The notes under the pieces are model-generated. The model had not been told where the DNA came from. It worked only from the letters and a program-made list of their open reading frames with translations, and did no database searches. DNA of 30,438 nt, taken from Sulfuriflexus sp032250955 (GTDB lineage: Bacteria > Pseudomonadota > Gammaproteobacteria > AKS1). Positions within the stretch are counted from its first letter, which is position 1, and each line of letters begins with the position of its first letter. This document shows, piece by piece, positions 25,619 through 30,438 of the stretch. The DNA lies in NCBI RefSeq assembly GCF_032250955.1, contig NZ_JAVVES010000029.1, forward strand, positions 1 through 30,438. Reading direction: 5' to 3'. The position numbers and the translations under genes were made by a program.

Positions 25619-27631
25619 TCAACGTTTGAGAGTAATTTCTTCCTGATTGATGGAAGACTCCAGTTTCATTATTTGAGATGTGTACTTTCTGAAAAAAGGC
25701 AGTGCACCATTCAGTGTTTTTAATTGCTCGATGGTTTCTCGGGCACTGTTCAGATCACCGGCACTAACTTCCATATAACCTTTCTCCAGTAACACATCTA
25801 GTCTATCAGGCCTCACTCGGTGGGCCTCTTTCAGTATACTTGTTGCAACCTGTGCGCGCCCTGATTCGTTATGCACTCTTGCCAGTCGCACAAGAAATTT
25901 TTGTTTTAATAATGGATTTTCTATTGCCCTGGGGTTGGCAAGTACCGCATTAAATAGGGCTATAAGTTCCTTGTTGCTAATATTGCTACAGTGGTTGGCA
26001 ATACGATTCAGGCTGGTCAGGCTGTGTGGTGTGAAACCGAGGTGACGAGCATGGTTTATCAGCGTCAGGCTCTCGGTGATATATCGGGTTGAAGTTATGG
26101 TTTTGGCATTATTGGAATAAGATATTTCTACGCAATCGATAATGATGTCTTGTAGGGGGGCGGCCGCATCCCATGGGTGGATATTTCGTAGATGTGCGGT
26201 CTTTTCCCGTGCGGCTGCAAAGTTTCTGTTGCGCAGGTGCGCATTTATTTCCCAGTTAATCAAGCGGTACGAATTGGGCTGAAATTGGGCTTCAAACTGG
26301 AATAGCGTATCCTCGGTGGCCCATATACTGCTACGGCTAAAGGTCTGGAAGGATAGTAGTAACATAAACATGCCCAGAAAGCCCTTGGCATATAGCGCAT
26401 AGCTTGTGGAGGCAGTGAAACGGTAAAGTCCATAGATAGCGGCCAGAAGCAGACCATACATCGCTGTATAGTTTCTATGTTCAAACTTGATCTCTAGTGG
26501 AAAAACCGTGGATTCAAGTGCGTGGGATAACAGGAACCAGAAAATACCCAAGGCAATGACGGGTTCTTTTCTGACGAGCAGTAGACCCGTGATGGCAAGC
26601 CCCAGCAAACCGGTAATGGCGAGGATGGTCAGGGTATCGAAAGTGGAGGTGACGGGGTAGCCATCATGGTGCAATGCCATCTCGGATAATTGTGGAGAGA
26701 AATATTGTTTTATATAACCCCAGAGGACATGGCTTTCTGTCAACAAGCGTTCCCCCAGAGAAAAGTCGCGGTGTATGTAACCGGCAAGAAAGGTATCATT
26801 TTTTAAAATATAAACAGCCAAGCCAAGCGCAATGGGCAGTATGGTAATCATGCCGAAAGTGGTCAGGAATCGGGTATCACGAACCCCTGCCTGTGTGGCA
26901 GGTGTGCGAAATCTGAATACGAATACCTCGATGAGCAGGATATAACCGGGCAGGAGTACCGTAGTCTCTTTCGAGAACATCCCCAGCAGGCCAAATATAA
27001 AATAGCCCAGTAGAATAAGGGTATAGGCAAACCTTTTTTCTTGACTGATGCGTTCACGGCCATAGATATAGGCCAGGACTGCAAGCAGGGTGAACAGGGT
27101 TGAAAGCTGGGCCATGCGTTGCACGACATAGAGCACCGTGCTGACATGCAAGGGGTGGAGTAACCATACTGAAGCGGCAACGAGTGCGATTGAACTGGCC
27201 CATTTTTCGCCGGGCCTGCCCTGCAGGCAGCGGTGGAGAATATTCTTGCCGACTAGGTAAAGTAGAATGCCGGTAAATAAATGCAGCGCTAGGTTGGTGA
27301 CCTTGAAGCTTAAGGGGTCTTCACCAAAAAAGATAAAATTCAGAGCGAAGCTGGCATTGGCCAGTGGGCGTAGAAGCGGGCCGTTTTCCAGTGAAAAGGA
27401 CAAGGGTAAGAGTTGTTGCCAGTTCAGTTCGGCCATTCTGAGCTGAAGGGTGTTTGTAAAGTCATCGAGTAGGAAGGGCCCGTTAAGCCCGGGCAAGTAG
27501 AGGGCGATGGTCAGTAGTAGCACAATTAACAAGAGGAGCTTGCTGTTTAGGTGAGGAAGCCGTGTTTTATTGTTATGCATGGTGGCTGTAACTTGTCTTG
27601 AGCCCGCCCGGGGTCTGGTCAACGTCGGCAT
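25619..27631 (-). CDS. TMTC-like GT-C membrane glycosyltransferase with C-terminal TPR-like repeats
   Basis: The 670-residue protein has an N-terminal membrane part of about ten helices (30-430) and a soluble helical part (440-670) that looks like degenerate tetratricopeptide repeats (AQVATSILKEAHRVRPDRLD, then LEKGYMEVSAGDLNSARE). Membrane-part motifs resemble the TMTC O-mannosyltransferases: PFLLDDFTN (52-60) in the first periplasmic loop, with the acidic pair expected for GT-C enzymes, RPLANASFALN followed by FKVTNLALH (88-117), and WLLHPLHVSTVLYVVQRMA. The family uses lipid-linked mannose to glycosylate proteins in the exoplasmic space. Function in bacteria is not established. The gene is between pilA and the DPM1-like GT2, 15 bases before the latter. 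ATG 27580 (18th codon) is an alternative start. It may equally be an unrelated TPR membrane protein of unknown role. Confidence 0.8.
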   Translation of the reverse strand: MPTLTRPRAGSRQVTATMHNNKTRLPHLNSKLLLLIVLLLTIALYLPGLNGPFLLDDFTNTLQLRMAELNWQQLLPLSFSLENGPLLRPLANASFALNFIFFGEDPLSFKVTNLALHLFTGILLYLVGKNILHRCLQGRPGEKWASSIALVAASVWLLHPLHVSTVLYVVQRMAQLSTLFTLLAVLAYIYGRERISQEKRFAYTLILLGYFIFGLLGMFSKETTVLLPGYILLIEVFVFRFRTPATQAGVRDTRFLTTFGMITILPIALGLAVYILKNDTFLAGYIHRDFSLGERLLTESHVLWGYIKQYFSPQLSEMALHHDGYPVTSTFDTLTILAITGLLGLAITGLLLVRKEPVIALGIFWFLLSHALESTVFPLEIKFEHRNYTAMYGLLLAAIYGLYRFTASTSYALYAKGFLGMFMLLLSFQTFSRSSIWATEDTLFQFEAQFQPNSYRLINWEINAHLRNRNFAAAREKTAHLRNIHPWDAAAPLQDIIIDCVEISYSNNAKTITSTRYITESLTLINHARHLGFTPHSLTSLNRIANHCSNISNKELIALFNAVLANPRAIENPLLKQKFLVRLARVHNESGRAQVATSILKEAHRVRPDRLDVLLEKGYMEVSAGDLNSARETIEQLKTLNGALPFFRKYTSQIMKLESSINQEEITLKR

Positions 27632-27946
27632 TATGACAGTATATATGAGGGTAAGATGCTATTACCAGTAAGCGCCGGTGAAAAGAGTACGTTTTATCCG
27701 GTGTACTGGCTTTCGTTAATGTACTGATGCAGGCATAAACAAAGGGGCTGCCGGAGTGGTCTCTTCCGAAATTATTTGCCCCGATTGGCGGCGCCAGCAT
27801 TGGCGGGCAGGCCTCATGAAGGAGCGGGCGTATAAGGCCACTGAGTATAGTTTGGATTTGTTGTAGCCATGCCTTATAAGCCGATTAGATAGGGGGTTTT
27901 GGGGTTCGTGCTTGTGAACCTTTTGTTTATAATAAATAGCCAAATA
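27632..27946. other. Spacer between the GT-C gene and the pilA terminator
   Basis: I see no credible gene in these 315 bases; the frames that cross it show no family resemblance. On the - strand a TATACT box (27638-27643) lies so close to ATG 27631 that a transcript from it would favour the start at 27580. No -35 box is clear. Confidence 0.5.
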
Positions 27947-27977
27947 AAATAGGCCCCTCATAACGAGGGGCCTATTT
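27947..27977 (-). terminator. Terminator of pilA
   Basis: A perfect 13-base stem, AAATAGGCCCCTC and its complement, encloses a 5-base loop (ATAAC). On the - strand it is followed by TTATTTGG, so it is a good Rho-independent terminator 57 bases after the pilA stop. It separates pilA from the glycosyltransferase genes. It is nearly symmetrical and could also work rightward. Confidence 0.85.
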
Positions 27978-28034
27978 GTGCTAATACCTAAGTGCTTTCA
28001 GAATTACAGGATTATCCGTAATTCCTCAGGTTTA

Positions 28035-28469
28035 TTATCGGCAATTCGCCGGCAAGAATTTTTCGGGCGTAGTAGTTTTCGAACAATCCCATGAGACGCC
28101 TTGGGCACTACCTGTACCGGTCAATTTAAACGTTGTGCCATTTGCAGTACCGAGACCTGAGGCGGCGAGTGTTACCTGGACAACACCTACTGTGGTACTT
28201 GTTTGCGTGTAAGCGACACCCGCGACATAATCACCGATAGCGCCAGTATTGACACCAGCTTGAGCAGCAGTTGCAGGCATTCCACCCTCAGAGATATAGT
28301 ACTCAGAGACTGAAGTTTTTGCTGCAGCCAGTGCCCCTACCCCCTCAGTGATTTTTGCGCGAATAGTGTAATCCTGATAAGCAGGGATGGCGATGGCGGC
28401 GAGAATACCGATAATCGCGACAACGATCATCAATTCAATCAGTGTAAAACCTTGTTGTACGTTTTTCAT
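28035..28469 (-). CDS. pilA: Type IVa major pilin PilA
   Basis: The 144-residue prepilin has a 7-residue leader (MKNVQQG) cut by PilD before FTLIELMIVVAIIGILAAIA, with Glu5 of the mature chain present. The N-terminal hydrophobic helix continues with IPAYQDYTIRAK. The body is small, rich in Gly, Ala and Thr, and the C-terminus has a disulfide loop between Cys129 and Cys143 ending CSKTTTPEKFLPANCR. The start is fixed by AGGAGAG 4 bases upstream (28474-28480); the frame is open further upstream but unrelated. The last residue is Arg and not Ser, so it is not the acceptor used by PilO/TfpO oligosaccharyltransferase. A sigma-54 promoter lies about 90 bases upstream and pilR is the next gene. Confidence 0.96.
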   Translation of the reverse strand: MKNVQQGFTLIELMIVVAIIGILAAIAIPAYQDYTIRAKITEGVGALAAAKTSVSEYYISEGGMPATAAQAGVNTGAIGDYVAGVAYTQTSTTVGVVQVTLAASGLGTANGTTFKLTGTGSAQGVSWDCSKTTTPEKFLPANCR

Positions 28470-28473
28470 TATG

Positions 28474-28480
28474 CTCTCCT
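28474..28480 (-). promoter_or_regulatory. Shine-Dalgarno deciding the pilA start
   Basis: AGGAGAG on the - strand, 4 bases from ATG 28469. It singles out this ATG from a frame open for another 110 codons upstream. Confidence 0.85.
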
Positions 28481-28560
28481 GAAAATTCAGTTGTTTGGGT
28501 TGTCGTGTTCTGAATTGGCGCGTTAACAGCGGCGCTGTTTCATCACTTACCCGTAACTGG

Positions 28561-28576
28561 AGCAAGGGCTGTGCCA
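28561..28576 (-). promoter_or_regulatory. Sigma-54 (RpoN) promoter of pilA
   Basis: Read on the - strand it is TGGCAC-AGCCC-TTGCT, which matches the consensus TGGCAC-N5-TTGCA at every position but the last, with exact spacing between the -24 GG and -12 GC elements. Transcription would start about 12 bases below, near 28549, leaving a leader of about 80 bases before the pilA ATG. In Pseudomonas pilA is activated by PilR with RpoN, and a pilR gene lies at 28914. A short dyad, CAGGT and ACCTG at 28590-28608, lies just upstream. Confidence 0.9.
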
Positions 28577-28757
28577 AACGGGTGGTTGGCAGGTGCTCAC
28601 CCGACCTGTGGTAGACTAAGTAATTGAAATATTGGTGTAAATTATTTGTTTGTCGTGATGGGTTGGATGCGGTTTTGGCATCTGGATGCCGGTATTTTTC
28701 CTTGCCAGTGAAACCTGCAGGGCAGAATGTGACGCTGAGCGTCAGTTCTGTAGTTTT

Positions 28758-28901
28758 GTAGGTCAGATTAGCGCAGCGTAATCCGACGCATTTCTTCACA
28801 TGGGCACGTCGGCTTCACTTCAGAACCGCTTTCAGCGTTTCATCAAGTATTTTCTACGCTGCGCTACGGTCACGTCACCTCCGGTTCCTAAGCCGACCTA
28901 C
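28758..28901. repeat. Inverted-repeat element with a REP-like core, between pilA and pilR
   Basis: Outer arms GTAGGTC (28758-28764) and GACCTAC (28895-28901) flank a 144-base element. A second pair, GCGCAGCGTA (28771-28780) and TACGCTGCGC (28855-28864), lies inside. The left part (28762-28787) is the GTCGGATTA-type palindrome seen at 14783-14808, with one mismatch. It is probably non-coding and lies about 180 bases upstream of the pilA promoter, where it might separate the pilR transcript from pilA. Confidence 0.8.
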
Positions 28902-28913
28902 GATTATGGGTGG

Positions 28914-30305
28914 CTATTCTTCGAGGCCGAGCTTCTTCAGCCGGTAGCGCAGGGCGCGGAAGGTGATGCCGAGCCTTTTCGCCGCCGCGGTCTTGTTGAA
29001 ACGGGACTGTTCCAGGGCCTGCTGGATGGCGTCCTTCTCGATTGAATCGAGGTAATCCGTCAGCGGCATTTCGCCATCCAGGTCGGCCATGAGCAGGCTT
29101 TCGTCGGCGGCAGTGGGTGTATGGGCCGCAGGCAGGTGCAGGTCGGCGACCTCAATGGCTTCTCCCTCGCACAGGGTCATGGCGCGCTCGAGGATGTTCT
29201 CCAGTTCACGGACATTGCCGGGAAAGGGATACCCGGCCAGGACGTCCAGCGCCTCGGGGGTGAGCCGGGGCGTGGCCAGGCCCATTTCAGCGGCCAGCTT
29301 GCCGAGAATGTGCCCGGCGAGCAGGGGAATGTCACCGCTGCGTTCGCGCAGGCTGGGCACGGCTAACTGGATAACATTGATGCGGTAGAACAGATCCTGG
29401 CGGAAGCTGCCTTCGCTGACCAGCGCGGCCAGGTCCTTGTGGGTGGCGCTGAGGATACGCACATCGACCGGGGTCTCGCGCTGTTCGCCGACCGGGCGCA
29501 CGGACTTTTCCTGGATGGCGCGTAGTAGCTTGACCTGCATGTGCAGGGGCAGCTCGGCCACTTCGTCGAGAAACAGGGTGCCGCCATCAGCGGCCTGGAA
29601 GAGGCCGGTCTTGTCGCTCACCGCGCCAGTGAAACTGCCCTTTTTATGGCCGAAGAACTCGCTTTCCATCAGGTCCTGCGGGATGGCGCCGCAGTTCACC
29701 GGCACAAAGGCCCTGTCGGCGCGCGGGCCGAGTTCGTGGATCAGGCGAGCGACGAGTTCCTTGCCGCTGCCGGATTCACCGCTGATATATACGGGCGCCT
29801 GGCTGCGGGCGAGCTTCTTGATGGTCTCGCGGGTGCGCTGGATGATGTCGGCATCGCCGAGCAGTTGCAGCGTGGCAGATTCCGCGGCCGCGTCAGGTTG
29901 ATTGGCAGACCGGTCAGGGGCTTTGTTATGCGTCTTGTGTGACAGCTTCAGGGCCGTGTTGACGAGCTTGCGTAACGCGCCCAGGTCGACCGGTTTGGAG
30001 ACAAAGTCGAAGGCGCCGGCCTTGAGCGCGGTAATCGCCAGTTCCATGTTGCCGTGCGCGGTAATCATCGCCACCGGGACATTCGCGTGCAGTTGCTGCA
30101 TGTGGCGCACGAGGTCGATGCCATCGCCGTCCGGCAGGCGCATGTCGGTGAGGCACAGATCGAAATCGTGCCTGTCGAGCAACCCGCGCGCGGTGGCGAT
30201 GTCGGCGGCACTCTGGCAGTCGATGTCCATGCGCGAGAGGGTCATCTCCAGCAGTTCGAGAATATCCGGTTCGTCATCAACGATGAGGGCTAGGTATTTG
30301 TCCAT
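28914..30305 (-). CDS. pilR: Sigma-54 response regulator PilR (NtrC family)
   Basis: The 463-residue regulator has three parts. A receiver domain at 1-120 carries the acidic pocket DDE (10-12) and the phosphorylated Asp54 in CLTDMRLPDGDG. The AAA+ domain has the Walker A GESGSGKE, the sigma-54 contact loop GSFTGA and GGTLFLDEV. The C-terminal Fis-type helix-turn-helix has FNKTAAAKRLGITFRALRYR. PilR activates pilA transcription with RpoN in Pseudomonas; the matching promoter is at 28561. Its sensor PilS is expected upstream but is outside the window. No clear ribosome site precedes the ATG, and TATAAT lies only 8 bases upstream. Confidence 0.96.
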   Translation of the reverse strand: MDKYLALIVDDEPDILELLEMTLSRMDIDCQSAADIATARGLLDRHDFDLCLTDMRLPDGDGIDLVRHMQQLHANVPVAMITAHGNMELAITALKAGAFDFVSKPVDLGALRKLVNTALKLSHKTHNKAPDRSANQPDAAAESATLQLLGDADIIQRTRETIKKLARSQAPVYISGESGSGKELVARLIHELGPRADRAFVPVNCGAIPQDLMESEFFGHKKGSFTGAVSDKTGLFQAADGGTLFLDEVAELPLHMQVKLLRAIQEKSVRPVGEQRETPVDVRILSATHKDLAALVSEGSFRQDLFYRINVIQLAVPSLRERSGDIPLLAGHILGKLAAEMGLATPRLTPEALDVLAGYPFPGNVRELENILERAMTLCEGEAIEVADLHLPAAHTPTAADESLLMADLDGEMPLTDYLDSIEKDAIQQALEQSRFNKTAAAKRLGITFRALRYRLKKLGLEE

Positions 30306-30345
30306 ATTTTTTATTATAGGGCTTTACACTGCTGTCCCGTTAATT

Positions 30346-30366
30346 CCCTCTCCCTTCGGGAGAGGG
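30346..30366. repeat. Palindromic repeat CCCTCTCCC-TTC-GGGAGAGGG
   Basis: A perfect 9-base stem with a TTC loop, followed by TTAGGGTGAGGGG. A diverged partner (CCCTCATCCTGGCCTTCTCCC) starts at 30413 and runs off the window. This resembles a dispersed REP-like sequence of many proteobacteria. It lies upstream of pilR and may end the gene before it. Confidence 0.75.
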
Positions 30367-30438
30367 TTAGGGTGAGGGGATTTAGATTCGATAACATATT
30401 GTTTTATTTACTCCCTCATCCTGGCCTTCTCCCAAAGG

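Noticed and set aside
27716..27961. 81-codon frame on the - strand between pilA and the GT-C gene
   Set aside because: No family resemblance or ribosome site, and it begins inside the pilA terminator hairpin.
28470..28799. Upstream extension of the pilA frame (110 codons)
   Set aside because: A prepilin leader must start at MKNVQQG, the strong ribosome site is there, and the extension crosses the sigma-54 promoter and a repeat.

Overview
The window is a stretch of gammaproteobacterial chromosome from a draft assembly (there is one run of Ns at 15123-15221). The gene order murG-murC-murB-ddl-ftsQ-ftsA-ftsZ-lpxC, then a dciA-type gene, an M23 peptidase, secA, argJ and a Nudix/TenI fusion, then (opposite strand) yacG-zapD-coaE-pilD-pilC-pilB, is the arrangement seen in Pseudomonas-like and purple-sulfur-like Gammaproteobacteria. 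YacG, ZapD and the sigma-54/PilR/type IVa pilin set point the same way. No species can be named from the sequence alone.

Layout. 1-7997 (+): distal half of the division and cell wall cluster, tightly packed and mostly overlapping, ending with lpxC. A 52-codon ORF is wedged between murC and murB, with stop/start overlaps on both sides. 8066-8527 (-) is a DciA-like helicase loader. 8580-14737 (+) holds the M23 peptidase, secA, argJ and the Nudix-TenI fusion. 14738-15275 is a repeat-filled spacer with a tandem duplication that caught the 3' tip of yacG and contains the assembly gap. 15276-16925 (-) holds yacG, zapD and coaE. A small cluster of REP-like repeats follows (16972-17134). 17177-21004 (-) is the type IV pilus operon pilBCD.

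21005-27631 is the accessory part. It is AT-rich on its left side and is made of glycan genes: a divergent UDP-GlcNAc 2-epimerase homologue and a polysaccharide pyruvyl transferase homologue on the + strand, converging on a (-) set of a TMTC-like GT-C/TPR membrane protein, a polyprenyl-phosphate-sugar-synthase-like GT2 and a flippase-like membrane protein. The block sits between pilB and pilA, which are neighbours in Pseudomonas. 28035-28469 (-) is the major pilin pilA with a very good sigma-54 promoter, and 28914-30305 (-) is pilR, the expected activator of that promoter.

How the genes fit together: the left part builds and divides the envelope (peptidoglycan precursors, the FtsQAZ divisome, lipid A commitment, Sec export). 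ZapD and YacG link to FtsZ and gyrase. The right part assembles type IV pili. The most interesting hypothesis is that the TMTC-like protein, with the GT2 as donor-lipid synthase, is a lipid-linked O-glycosyltransferase acting on the pilin or another exported protein. This rests on motif similarity and gene position only.
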